NCBI GenBank assembly: GCA_028710415.1
Contig: JAQTUE010000008.1
Span: 62,001 to 126,000, forward strand
Origin: Paludibacter sp.
GTDB taxonomy: Bacteria > Bacteroidota > Bacteroidia > Bacteroidales > Paludibacteraceae
Direction: 5' to 3'
DNA length: 64,000 nt
This document shows, in pieces, positions 34,148 to 42,986 of the stretch. The translations under genes and the position numbers were made by a program. Below the pieces are notes generated by a model that ran no database searches, was not told where the DNA came from, and was given only the letters and a program-made list of their open reading frames with translations. The stretch's first letter is position 1; each line of letters opens with the position of its first letter.

Positions 34148-34227
34148 ATGCATTAAGCGGTTATGTTTCCTTAGTATATAAAGCCAATAGCCTCGATTGT
34201 TAGGCAGCAATCTTAAAAACAGAACAT

Positions 34228-35184
34228 ATGAAAAAATTAGCAACAATCTTAGTATTTGCTTTTACAATCTTTTCGACAACAACATTTGCAACAACCTGGG
34301 ACGAACCTTGGCAAGACAAGGTTATAAAAGAAGCAGACTCCTTTGTTTTAGCAAAAATAATATCCTATGACAGACAAGAAGGTGCAACCATAAAAATTAT
34401 CAAATCTCTTGGTGGAAAAGAGTTAAAAGGAAAACTAAAGATAACTGATTTTTATTTACTGGAACTTTGCAGTAGTTCAGGTGGACACGGGGCTGAATTT
34501 AATTTTGATGACATGAATGAATGTTATATCTTTATCAAGAAGAACGATAAAGGGAAATATTGCATTGCAACTCCAACGACAGGATTTAATGTTGTTGTGA
34601 ATGGAAATGTTTTCGCTACCTATAGACACAGTTATCACCAGGCACTCGTACCGGCTGACACTTATGAGAAAACAATGACTGCTATTTTTGACAACTATCA
34701 CAACATACCTTACGATAAACTATTTATAAATGAATATGTAAATAAGTATCTTTCATTGAAACCAGCTGGTTTAAATGAATCAGAAATAAATACCTTTTTT
34801 GCCCAGCATGTAGCTTTGGAATGTGCTTACCATCTTCGGTTAACTGGATTGTATTCCAAGATAACACCGTTTATTAATGACACCTCAAACTTTCACAATC
34901 AAGTTTCCGGTGCCCGAGCATTAATTTCATACAATACAGATGAATGTAAACATGAATTGTTGAAGGTAATAAGTGATACTACAAGAAGCCATTTTGTTCA
35001 AGTATTGTGCGTTTGGACACTTTCTGAATTTAAACCCAAAGAACTAAAAAATCAACTCATAAAGATTAGTGAAAAGGCTTCGACTGCAGAAAACGGATTT
35101 GGAGGAAATATTATGGATCCAAGAATCTGCACTGATTTTCCTAACGTGAAGAAAGCAATTACAAAGTTAACAGACACACTTTAA
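34228..35184 (+). CDS. Secreted hypothetical protein with helical-repeat-like C-terminal half
   Basis: 318 residues with a clear signal peptide (MKKLATILVFAFTIFSTTTF, cleavage near FAT). The first half is beta-rich (SFVLAKIISYDRQEGATIKI, then GKELKGKLKITDFYLLELC), as in secreted proteins with an SH3-like or beta-sandwich fold. The second half, from ~170, is helical with repeated ALxxYNTDECKHELLK-type segments that recall HEAT-like repeats. No family is recognised. The gene is preceded by GTTAGGCAGC 23 nt before its start, a short motif also seen near 40945, and follows the defence operon without clear connection. Confidence 0.6.
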   Translation: MKKLATILVFAFTIFSTTTFATTWDEPWQDKVIKEADSFVLAKIISYDRQEGATIKIIKSLGGKELKGKLKITDFYLLELCSSSGGHGAEFNFDDMNECYIFIKKNDKGKYCIATPTTGFNVVVNGNVFATYRHSYHQALVPADTYEKTMTAIFDNYHNIPYDKLFINEYVNKYLSLKPAGLNESEINTFFAQHVALECAYHLRLTGLYSKITPFINDTSNFHNQVSGARALISYNTDECKHELLKVISDTTRSHFVQVLCVWTLSEFKPKELKNQLIKISEKASTAENGFGGNIMDPRICTDFPNVKKAITKLTDTL

Positions 35185-35364
35185 AAATCGAATAAATAGC
35201 TGCCCATAACACATACAATTATTGGCTTATTGACGTGTATTTAGAAAGTTTTCTAACGTATTGTCATTGAGGATAATTTTCTAAATAAAATTTCACAGAA
35301 TTACTGAATTTACACAATAAAAATTCATTCATAGCATTATAAAGAGAATTAAAAACTAACAATT

Positions 35365-35793
35365 ATGAATCTTGTAAAATCAACAATTGGATTAATATTA
35401 CTGATTTTCTTATCAGGGTGTGCGACATTCAATGTATCTACTCAAAGTTTTGTTTCACAGCTTAAAGCGAACCAAAGAATTGAAAGAAATCTTTATTTTC
35501 AGGATTTTGCCTTAATTGATTATCCCTCAAATAACTTACAAAAAATAAAATGCGAAGATAAAGATGGCAATAAAGTTTGGCTTTATCCTGACAAGAACAC
35601 TGAATTTGTAATAGTAAAAAAGTCTGATGGCAAAAAAGTTCAGGCATATTTTGATACAGTTATTCTTCAGAACGACACGATTTACGGATTAAGGTCCAGA
35701 TTGTTAGGTGGATTAAGAATTATTCCGGTAAGTGATATTGAAAAAATAATTATAACTGATGAAAGACCACTTTTCATAAAAGTGAATGAATAA
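35365..35793 (+). CDS. Small lipoprotein, function unknown
   Basis: 142 residues with a lipoprotein signal ending LSGC (Cys19), so it is lipid-anchored at the periplasmic or outer membrane. The mature part is short and beta-rich (CEDKDGNKVWLYPDKNTEFV, later DTIYGLRSRLLG and IPVSDIEKIIITD). The pattern of 'xxxDTIYG...IPxxxIxxI' is common in small Bacteroidota lipoproteins of unknown role. No neighbour suggests a partner. Confidence 0.6.
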   Translation: MNLVKSTIGLILLIFLSGCATFNVSTQSFVSQLKANQRIERNLYFQDFALIDYPSNNLQKIKCEDKDGNKVWLYPDKNTEFVIVKKSDGKKVQAYFDTVILQNDTIYGLRSRLLGGLRIIPVSDIEKIIITDERPLFIKVNE

Positions 35794-36167
35794 ATATCGA
35801 AGCACAATAAAGTGTTTAGATTAAAAGAGTTGACAGAAAAATAAACAGGCAGAAAAATGTTTTCGGGAGAATGCCCTTTAGAGCATAGATTATTGGTAGA
35901 GTTCGGCAAAGCAACTTTCATAGCCGTTGTTAAAAGCAAGGTTTTACCTTGAAGAGTAAAATGAGTATAATAGCTACAGAAACTAGTAAGTTAGAGCTTT
36001 CCTTTAAGTCAGTTAGTATCCGTAAAGCTCAGATTTGAACTATCCCGTGTTTGCAGTTGATTTAACCTAGACGGGAAAGTGGATTTAGTTGTTATTTGAA
36101 AGTTTGAAAATAAAAAAGAAGGTGCTAAAGCTTTCTCAACAATAGATATAAAACAAAAAAAGAAAAT
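35794..36167. other. Intergenic stretch without accepted gene
   Basis: About 370 bases. A 31-codon frame at 35857-35952 (MFSGECPLEHRLLVEFGKAT...) exists but has no supporting feature. No TAnnTTTG box or strong hairpin was found. Confidence 0.35.
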
Positions 36168-36401
36168 ATGACAAAAAAGAAATTCAAAAATCTAATGATT
36201 TTTTTACTCTGTATGTTTATCATTTCAGTAATTTACACGGTTATTGATAATCACACAAATCATTCATCAGCATATACATTAGGCTATTCAACTGGAATAA
36301 ATTTCAGACATGTTATTAAATTATTTGGATCTCTTGCTTTGATATTATTGGCTTACAGGAAATTCAAAACAAAGGAAATAAATAATAATACTTTAAATTG
36401 A
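36168..36401 (+). CDS. Small two-helix membrane protein, function unknown
   Basis: 77 residues. Two hydrophobic segments, roughly 9-28 (LMIFLLCMFIISVIYTV) and 48-62 (HVIKLFGSLALILLAY), are separated by a polar loop with YTLGYSTGINFRH, and the ends are Lys-rich. No family is recognised. It stands alone between two gene-poor gaps. Confidence 0.5.
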   Translation: MTKKKFKNLMIFLLCMFIISVIYTVIDNHTNHSSAYTLGYSTGINFRHVIKLFGSLALILLAYRKFKTKEINNNTLN

Positions 36402-37141
36402 AATCATTCTAAATGAGTCTCCCAGTCGGTTATTTTAGGACAATTAAGTAACAGAAATTAAATAATGTCGTATTATTTTAATTTAAATAATGGAATAAGG
36501 GTTAGATTTTTTAGCTTAATATTTCTACTTAGTCCCCACGATCAGATGATCGAACATCAATAAAGATAACTATGGTTAGCTGATAAATGCAATTTGTGAA
36601 CATTTGATTAACAACACGTTGCAAAGAGTTATATAGTAGGGGTAAAAAACAAAAATATGGTACATTCCGGTTTATCGGAAAGGTTTTTAATTCAAAGCCC
36701 TTATTTTTAGACATTAACCCTTCATAGAAAACCTAACTTCCCTATATTAAAACCCTTATTCCCTTATTTAGAAAAGATATTTAGTCATATTTTTCAAGAA
36801 ATAAAACAGTACAATATATTGTTCCTACTACTTAAATAAAGCAGATTTTTACAATTACATCCCCGTGCAGACACTTGTTTGCAACTCCTTCCATACAAAA
36901 AAAACTAATTTATACGATTGAAAAGATCTTTAGACTTAAAGTTAAAGCAGGGGATTATTTCTCCCTCTTTTATGAAGTACTTTTGTCTGAATTAGAATTA
37001 AAAGGCTGAAGAAGATGAATCAGATAATGAGTAAAGGTTTTATCTGCTAAATCACTTTTTAGTTTCTTTTCAACTTCAAAACACAACTAATGACGTAAAA
37101 GATCGTTACAGTTGATACAGATCATTTAAAGAATTTGAACT
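36402..37141. other. 740-base gene-free region before the PBP gene
   Basis: AT-rich, with no ORF I accept (a 61-codon minus-strand frame at 36529-36714 has nothing to support it). The one supported signal is the TACTTTTG box at 36978-36985, about 160 nt before the PBP start, implying a long 5' leader. Confidence 0.4.
36978..36985 (+). promoter_or_regulatory. TAnnTTTG -7 box upstream of PBP gene
   Basis: TACTTTTG; the spacing implies an untranslated leader of about 150 nt. Confidence 0.45.
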
Positions 37142-39304
37142 ATGGAGCTACCGAAAAAAACGCTTTTAAAGAAAATCCTGAAATACTTTTTGGTTCTCCT
37201 GGCTTCAACACTGCTTTTATGCATGTTATTGTTTCTTGCAGTCTATTCTGGGAAATTTGGTTCTTTACCCAATAAGCAAGCTCTGAAGGCATACAATAAT
37301 GAAGAAGCTTCGCTGGTGATTTCCAGCGATAGCGTTATCATCGGGAAGTTTTTTGCTGAGAACCGCACCAATATATCCGACGCTGAAATTCCTGATCATC
37401 TTAAGAAGGCTTTGATTGCTACTGAAGACAAGCGCTTTTTTACCCACAGTGGTTACGATCTGCAGAGTTATTTCCGCGTATTCTTTAAAAGCATCCTTGG
37501 GGGCGGAAGCAAAGGTGGCGGGGGAAGTACGCTGACACAACAGTTGATAAAGAACTTATATGGACGCCGGAATTATGGGTTCTTAAGCATGCCTGTGAAC
37601 AAGATACGGGAGATAATTATTGCCGCCCGTATGGAGGAAGTGTACAACAAAGAAGAACTTTTATTGCTTTACCTGAATTCCGTCCCTTTTGGCGAAGATG
37701 TTTACGGTGTGGAAGCTGCCTCACACCGGTATTTCAATAAACCTGCCCGCAAGTTGAAAGTGGAAGAATCGGCTGTTTTAGTGGGGATGTTGAAAGCGAA
37801 CACTTATTTTAATCCACGCCTGAATCCACAAAATTCGGTGGTACGCAGAAATACAGTGCTGGGTCTGATGGAAAAACAACAGTATCTGACAAAAGCAGAG
37901 TTGGATAGTTTGCTGAAATTGCCATTAAGCCTGAACTATGAAAATATGAATGCAGAAGCTCCGGCGGGCTATTTTGTATATCAGGTAAAGAAAAACACAC
38001 AGGCAATACTGGAAGATATTAAACGGAAAACAGGAAAGGAATACGACCTGAAAAAAGATGGGCTCAAAATATACACGACCCTGAATATGCAGATTCAGCA
38101 AATAACAACCGAAGGCATACACAAACATTTGTACGGTATGCAAAAATTGCTGGATAAAGAGCTTCAAAACCACAATATTAAAAAACAATGGTATAGAAAA
38201 CAGTTTAGACTATCCGGTGCTGATAATTCTGAAAAAAGAAATATCGAAGTATTTGACTGGAAGGGAATTGCTACAAAAAAAATGAATAAAACAGACAGTT
38301 TGTGGTATTACTACAAAATGCTGAATGCCTCAGTGCTCATTACCAACCCAAAAGATGGAACGGTAATTACCTGGATTGGTGGCAATGATTTCAGAAGACT
38401 TCCTTTTGACATGGTACTGTCCCACCGCCAGATAGCTTCTACTTTTAAGCCGTTTTTATATGCTACAGCGCTGGAGAACAATATTAGCCCTTGTACTTAC
38501 CTTAAAAACATTCAAAAAGTTTTTTCTGAATATAAAAACTGGGAACCACAGAATTTTGATCATAAATCTACAAAAGACAGCACGGTGGCTCTCTGGTATG
38601 CCCTGGCCAACTCCATGAACCTGCCTACATTGGATTTGTATTTTCAAACAGGACGCGAAAAACTTATCAATACATGTAACAAGCTTCATTTTCCTTCCAC
38701 ACATGATGATTCGCCTTCAATAGCCTTGGGAACGCTTGACTTGTCACTCTATGAGGTTGTTCGTGCCTATGGTGCTTTTGCCAATCAGGGTGAAATGACA
38801 GAACCGGTGATGATTAATAAAATTACCGATGCCAAAGGAAATGTCCTGTTCAAAAGAAAAGATGCCAAGACTGAAAAAGTCTTTAACAAAGAAACTACTG
38901 ATATGATTACCGCCATTTTACAAAAAGCCATCAACCAGGGAACGGGAACACGAATCAGAAACCAGTATGGTATCCGTGCCGATCTGGCAGGTAAAACCGG
39001 TACAGCTCAAGACTATACAAATGCATGGTTTGTAGCATACACACCCGATTTGGTGGTGGGAACCTGGGTGGGTGCCACTTCACCTGACATTCATTTTTAT
39101 AGTGGAAACGGTTCGGGCTCGACACTGGCATTGCCCATTGTTGGCAATGTGCTTCGGGCTATCGAGCATAACGCCCGTTGGAGAAAACAATTCCTTACTC
39201 CTTTTGAAATTCCGGAATCTGTATCTAATGATTTAAGTTGTAGTCCGTATAAAGAAACAGGAATAAAAGGATTTTTTAATCGATTATTTCATCGAAGAAA
39301 ATAA
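37142..39304 (+). CDS. Class A penicillin-binding protein (transglycosylase/transpeptidase, PBP1A-type)
   Basis: 720 residues. An N-terminal membrane anchor (about 15-38) is followed by a GT51 transglycosylase domain with EDKRFFTHSGYD (catalytic Glu about 96) and GGSTLTQQLIKNLYGRR (about 128). The transpeptidase domain has the three penicillin-binding motifs: STFKPF (active-site Ser about 432), SMN (about 490) and KTGTA (about 617). It polymerises and cross-links peptidoglycan in the periplasm. Codon use is like the housekeeping genes, not the AT-rich genes upstream. Its stop is followed at once by a C-poor repetitive tail. Confidence 0.95.
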   Translation: MELPKKTLLKKILKYFLVLLASTLLLCMLLFLAVYSGKFGSLPNKQALKAYNNEEASLVISSDSVIIGKFFAENRTNISDAEIPDHLKKALIATEDKRFFTHSGYDLQSYFRVFFKSILGGGSKGGGGSTLTQQLIKNLYGRRNYGFLSMPVNKIREIIIAARMEEVYNKEELLLLYLNSVPFGEDVYGVEAASHRYFNKPARKLKVEESAVLVGMLKANTYFNPRLNPQNSVVRRNTVLGLMEKQQYLTKAELDSLLKLPLSLNYENMNAEAPAGYFVYQVKKNTQAILEDIKRKTGKEYDLKKDGLKIYTTLNMQIQQITTEGIHKHLYGMQKLLDKELQNHNIKKQWYRKQFRLSGADNSEKRNIEVFDWKGIATKKMNKTDSLWYYYKMLNASVLITNPKDGTVITWIGGNDFRRLPFDMVLSHRQIASTFKPFLYATALENNISPCTYLKNIQKVFSEYKNWEPQNFDHKSTKDSTVALWYALANSMNLPTLDLYFQTGREKLINTCNKLHFPSTHDDSPSIALGTLDLSLYEVVRAYGAFANQGEMTEPVMINKITDAKGNVLFKRKDAKTEKVFNKETTDMITAILQKAINQGTGTRIRNQYGIRADLAGKTGTAQDYTNAWFVAYTPDLVVGTWVGATSPDIHFYSGNGSGSTLALPIVGNVLRAIEHNARWRKQFLTPFEIPESVSNDLSCSPYKETGIKGFFNRLFHRRK

Positions 39305-39382
39305 AAAGAATCAAGAATCAAGAGCCAAGACAAAAGACAGAAGAAAAAGACTAAAGACAAAAGATAGAAGATAAAAGATTTC
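39305..39382 (+). repeat. C-poor tail after PBP gene (AAGAATCAAG / AAAAGACAGAAG words)
   Basis: Begins at the base after the stop: AAGAATCAAGAATCAAGAG, then AAGACAAAAGACAGAAG, AAAGACAAAAGATAGAAG. Purine-rich and non-coding, one of several different tails that start at stop codons in this window. Confidence 0.65.
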
Positions 39383-39414
39383 GAATATATGTATTTTTTT
39401 CAAGTAGAAAAATG

Positions 39415-39510
39415 GATTTTCGGTAGTTCCGTAGGAACGACCGATATTGTAGCAATTCCGTTGCAAAATATGATGTAGAAAAGTTCGCGATATGGAAATC
39501 GCGGGACCCA
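39415..39510. repeat. Compact three-hairpin element
   Basis: Three consecutive hairpins: GTTCC-GTA-GGAAC (39426-39438), GCAA-TTCCG-TTGC (39452-39464) and CGCGAT-ATGGAA-ATCGCG (39486-39503). The sequence 'TTCCGTAGGAACGACC' resembles dispersed non-coding repeats known from Bacteroidota genomes. No ORF overlaps it. It may be a repetitive extragenic element or a structured RNA. The second copy that would prove dispersal is not in this window. Confidence 0.5.
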
Positions 39511-39762
39511 AATATATTAGTTTAATGTGCAGTATGTAGTAGAAAGTAGAAGTAGTATTAATCAAAAGTGTAAACAAATTTCAGGATGATTCATTTCTTT
39601 TTGAACTTTGAGACTTTCTGACTCCCGTTGCTAGGAATGTTCCATTAGTGGCAAGAAAATATTAGCAATTAAGTCACAAAAACACAAAGTGTACTAAGGA
39701 TGAATTCTTTCCAAATCCTATTCTACCCTGAAGAAAAAGAGTTTTTTATCTAAATTAAAGAG

Positions 39763-39770
39763 TATATTTG
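39763..39770 (+). promoter_or_regulatory. TAnnTTTG -7 box of YkgJ-family gene
   Basis: TATATTTG, 27 nt before the ATG at 39798. Confidence 0.6.
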
Positions 39771-39797
39771 TATAATAAATAATAGCGCTAGAATGAT

Positions 39798-40664
39798 ATG
39801 GTAACAACCAAACTCAATATTCAGGATAAACTACCTCTCACCTGCTCACGAAGTGGAACATGCTGTCATGGGAATCTGGTGATGCTGAATCCCTGGGAGC
39901 TTATGTGCCTGGCCAGGGAGAAAGGAATTAGAGCAGGTGAATTTCGCGATCAGTATTGTGACTTTGGAGGGATTCGGTTACGGTTTGATGGAGAAGCAGG
40001 TTGGAGAGGGAAACAAGCTTGCAGTCAGTATATAGGTAATTTTGGTTGCAGTGTTCATTTGGGTCGCCCACTGGCCTGCCGGTTATTTCCACTGGGCCGT
40101 GAAATACAAAGTGAAGAGGTTCACTATATGCACCAGGGGGTTGAATTTCCCTGTTTGGAAGGATGTCCTGAAGTTTCAGGATTGCCTCAGTTGAGTGTGG
40201 GTGAATACCTGAAAGGACAGGAAACTGAAAGGTTCGAAAAAGCTCAGGATGAATATTTAGCCATCATGCAAAGTTTAGCAGATATTGCATTTGAACTTCT
40301 TCTGGATACCGGCCTGGTAGAATCCGGAGATCAGGAGACATTACCCTTGTGGCGAAAAATGGGCAACGAGACTCCGGAGATGTTGGCAGCAAGCATCGGA
40401 CAGGATTGGATGGATAGTTTGATGATCCCGGATATTCAAGAAGAACTGGAAGATCCTGTTTCATTTGCCCAAAAGCACAGCGAATTACTCCAATTAAAAG
40501 CGCAGGAAGAATTTGGAGTTCTTCAGACAAATACGGAAATCCGGAATGCCTGTGTTTGCATCATGGGAGTAGCATTGCACCTTGCCCGTGGTTTAGGGGT
40601 TAATCCTTCAATCCTTGCTGAACATTGGATTGCGACTGCAAAGAGTCATGGGGCTGGGGAATAG
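39798..40664 (+). CDS. YkgJ-family zinc/iron-cysteine-cluster protein
   Basis: 288 residues. The N-terminal ~110 residues carry the cysteine cluster of the YkgJ family: TCSRSGTCCHG, later ACSQYIGNFGCSVHLGRPLA, CRLFPLG. Conserved Cys in the pattern C-x4/5-CC ... C ... C-x-x-x-R-P-x-x-C-R-x-F-P bind a metal. The rest is helical and acidic. The function of the family is not established. The last ~22 codons and the following ~180 bp are duplicated at 41813-42050, across an inserted pair of small genes. Confidence 0.85.
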   Translation: MVTTKLNIQDKLPLTCSRSGTCCHGNLVMLNPWELMCLAREKGIRAGEFRDQYCDFGGIRLRFDGEAGWRGKQACSQYIGNFGCSVHLGRPLACRLFPLGREIQSEEVHYMHQGVEFPCLEGCPEVSGLPQLSVGEYLKGQETERFEKAQDEYLAIMQSLADIAFELLLDTGLVESGDQETLPLWRKMGNETPEMLAASIGQDWMDSLMIPDIQEELEDPVSFAQKHSELLQLKAQEEFGVLQTNTEIRNACVCIMGVALHLARGLGVNPSILAEHWIATAKSHGAGE

Positions 40665-40850
40665 AGTTGATTGGTTAATTGGTTAATTGGTTGAGTGAGT
40701 TGATTAGTTGATTGAGTTGAGTTGAGTTGAGTAAGGAGTTGGCGGGGTATATTCTTATATATTGAAACTGACGGAAAGTGAACACTACTGCAAAATAACA
40801 AATGAGTATAGACTCGGGCTATAGTTGAAATGTTATGCGACTGCTCAACC
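40599..40850 (+). repeat. Duplicated block, copy A (YkgJ gene end, GGTTAATT tail, ATATTGAAAC motif)
   Basis: Comprises the last 22 codons of the YkgJ gene, a C-free tail of GATTGGTTAATTGG/GAGTTGAGTTGAG words (40665-40742), and the 27-mer starting ATATTGAAACTGACGGAAAG (40759-40785), then GAGTATAGACTCGGG. Each part recurs in the same order at 41813-42050. Confidence 0.75.
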
Positions 40851-40955
40851 CGACAGTTTGTAAAGTCAGAGGTTAACAATACTTCGTTGACTTTTAGAAA
40901 AAATTTATCGAACAGACAATCATATAACACAATTAACAACATTAGGCAGATAAAT

Positions 40956-41345
40956 ATGAACTCAGAAATTCAAACATATAATGAAAGACAAACAACTGCA
41001 GATAAAGAAATCTGCGACTTGATGGCAACAACAATTGACAGCGAATTGACAGAAGCGGAAAGCAAAATTTGGCACGCCCACCCTGTTTGGTTTATAGAGG
41101 GTAATCCTATCGTTGGGTACAGTAAACTCAAAGACAGCGTTCGACTTTTATTCTGGAGCGGACAAACATTTGAAGATGAAAAATTAAATAACGAAGGTAA
41201 GTTTAAAGCAGCAGAGTTTCGATGTACTTCCACGGAGCAGATTGACTTGTCCGACTTAAAAAGGTGGTTAAATAAATCAAGAGATATTCAGTGGGATTAC
41301 AAAAATATAGTAAAAAGAAAAGGACAATTAGACAGGTTGAAATAA
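40956..41345 (+). CDS. DUF1801 domain protein
   Basis: 129 residues from the ATG at 40956; the frame is open upstream to 40830, but the added residues look like intergenic sequence. The sequence (ICDLMATTIDSELTEAESKI, then WHAHPVWFIEGNPIVGYSK, and VRLLFWSG) is that of DUF1801 proteins (YdhG/iron-chaperone-like fold). The molecular role is not established. It is the first of two small genes placed between the two copies of the YkgJ gene end. ATTAGGCAG lies just before its start, similar to a motif before the gene at 34228. Confidence 0.75.
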   Translation: MNSEIQTYNERQTTADKEICDLMATTIDSELTEAESKIWHAHPVWFIEGNPIVGYSKLKDSVRLLFWSGQTFEDEKLNNEGKFKAAEFRCTSTEQIDLSDLKRWLNKSRDIQWDYKNIVKRKGQLDRLK

Positions 41346-41374
41346 ATGGAGAGATTAACCCTAAAATATCAGGT

Positions 41375-41740
41375 ATGAACAACACAAACAATCACGATGA
41401 GCGTTTTGCAAAAATGACATTCGCCACGGTATATCCACTTTATCTTGCAAAAGTAGAGAAGAAAGACAGAACGAAAGAAGAATTGAATCAAGTCATTGAG
41501 TGGCTAACCGGGTATGATGAAAAAAAGCAGCAAGAACTCATTGAAGAAAATGTAACTTTTGAAAAATTCTTTCAGAATGCTACATTAAACCCTCATGCTC
41601 ACCTGATCACTGGCGTAATTTGTGGTTATAGGGTAGAAGAAATCGAAAATACGTTAACGCAGCAGGTAAGGTATTTGGATAAGTTGGTTGATGAATTGGC
41701 GAAAGGACGTAAGATGGAGAAGATTTTGCGATTTGCATAG
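41375..41740 (+). CDS. DUF2200 domain protein
   Basis: 121 residues from the ATG at 41375; an upstream in-frame start at 41291 would overlap the DUF1801 gene. The sequence fits DUF2200 closely over its whole length: FAKMTFATVYPLYLAKVEKK, VIEWLTGYD, FEKFFQNATLNPHAHLITG, VICGYRVEEIE and RYLDKLVDELAKGRKMEKIL. No activity is established for the family. It follows the DUF1801 gene by 29 nt and the two are likely co-transcribed. Confidence 0.88.
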   Translation: MNNTNNHDERFAKMTFATVYPLYLAKVEKKDRTKEELNQVIEWLTGYDEKKQQELIEENVTFEKFFQNATLNPHAHLITGVICGYRVEEIENTLTQQVRYLDKLVDELAKGRKMEKILRFA

Positions 41741-41812
41741 AACGACTGGCGAACGATAGGATAACTTTTTACATAAGACACAAAAGTTGAACGACACGCC
41801 CGTGTTTTTGTG

Positions 41813-41878
41813 GCAAATCAAGCTAGCCTTGCAGAACATTTGATCAAGACGGCAAAGAATCTTGGGGCTGGGGAATAA
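41813..41878 (+). pseudogene. Duplicated C-terminal fragment of the YkgJ-family gene
   Basis: Without a start codon it reads ANQASLAEHLIKTAKNLGAG then E and a stop, matching the end of the intact protein (VNPSILAEHWIATAKSHGAG then E). Located after the DUF1801-DUF2200 pair, it is followed by the same GGTTAATTGG tail and ATATTGAAAC motif. Confidence 0.85.
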
Positions 41879-42050
41879 TGTTGATTGGTTGAGTGGTTAA
41901 TTGGTTAATTGGTTGAGTGGTTGAGTGAGTTGAGTGAGTCGGAGGTTGAAACCTTTTACATAAATATTGAAACTGACAGAGAGTGTACACAACAGGGAAT
42001 GGAAAATCCCTTGCAATAGAGACTCGAATGGACTTTTAGTGTAAGTTATG
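41879..42050 (+). repeat. Duplicated block, copy B (tail and ATATTGAAAC motif)
   Basis: GATTGGTTGAGTGGTTAATT-type words (41880-41938), then the 27-mer ATATTGAAACTGACAGAGAG... at 41964-41990 and AATAGAGACTCGAATGG. Ordered as in 40665-40850. The stretch from here to 42305 has no accepted gene. Confidence 0.75.
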
Positions 42051-42305
42051 CATTGAGTTCGGCGAAGTATCATCTAGTGCCGTCAAGCTATATCAAACCG
42101 CGCAAGGTTATTTCCAAATCATGCTATAATACCAACAGTAAAAAACTGTACTGGCTTTAAGTCCACTTGTCCCGACATTTGTCGGGAGACCTCAGTTTCC
42201 CTCAGACTTGAACAATCCACTTACTGTAACTGTTTAAAACTTGACGACAAAGCCAAGTAACAGATACAATGAAATTTAGAATCAGGCATTCATAAAAAAT
42301 AACAA

Positions 42306-42848
42306 ATGACCAATATTTTATCCGTAGAATCATTTGAAGATATTCTTCCAATTTATCGTAATACACCAATTGGACAACTTTTGGAATATCATAATTTAAA
42401 CCGGGAGTTTGATCATTTTGACAATGCACAGCTTTTGGTAGGCATGTGCATGGATAACCGAAAACATTTACTAATGCCTGACAATTTTGCATTTATCATT
42501 CGTGCGGGTGGTGCTAACTTGCGGTATAGTGAGTTCAAAGTTTCGTATGCCATTGCAGTAGGACATGTTAGCTATATTGCATTGATTGGTCACAACAATT
42601 GCGGAATGGTCAATTTAGTTTCCCGGAAAACAGAATTCATTAATGGTCTTGTTAATATTGCCGGTTGGAAAAGAGATAGAGCAGAACAACATTTTTTGCA
42701 ATTTGCACCTATGTTTGAAATAGGAAATGAAACAGATTTTATCTTAAGCGAAACAAAACGCTTACGATTGCTTTACCCAAAGATTGTAATTGCTCCAATG
42801 TTTTATTTGGTTGAAGACAATAGACTTTATTTAATAAAAGAAGATTAA
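42306..42848 (+). CDS. Beta-class carbonic anhydrase
   Basis: 180 residues. Zinc ligands and the catalytic pair are in place: CMDNR (Cys48, Asp50, Arg52) and GHNNCGM (His96, Cys99), the CxDxR...HxxC signature of beta-carbonic anhydrases that interconvert CO2 and bicarbonate in the cytoplasm. The length and the order of strands (FAFIIRAGGANL, YIALIGH) fit. Beta-carbonic anhydrases of this short, divergent type are seen as accessory genes. It is set apart by long non-coding flanks with repeats, so it may be a cassette-like arrival. Confidence 0.85.
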   Translation: MTNILSVESFEDILPIYRNTPIGQLLEYHNLNREFDHFDNAQLLVGMCMDNRKHLLMPDNFAFIIRAGGANLRYSEFKVSYAIAVGHVSYIALIGHNNCGMVNLVSRKTEFINGLVNIAGWKRDRAEQHFLQFAPMFEIGNETDFILSETKRLRLLYPKIVIAPMFYLVEDNRLYLIKED

Positions 42849-42877
42849 GCAGTTAGCGGTTGAAGTGAGAATTGTAG

Positions 42878-42904
42878 ATATTGAAACAGATGGACAGTGA
42901 ATAC
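42878..42904 (+). repeat. Third copy of the ATATTGAAAC 27-mer
   Basis: ATATTGAAACAGATGGACAG..., the same 27-mer as at 40759-40785 and 41964-41990 with a few changes, 83 nt before the methyltransferase gene. Confidence 0.6.
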
Positions 42905-42986
42905 TCCTGTAAATCAAAATGGTCTTATCTCAGTTTGAAAGAAACAAGCATCAAAGAACAATGCAAATTGAACTACAGAAAATACG

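Noticed and set aside
35857..35952. 31-codon frame MFSGECPLEHRLL...
   Set aside because: Too short, no promoter or family; left as part of an intergenic note.
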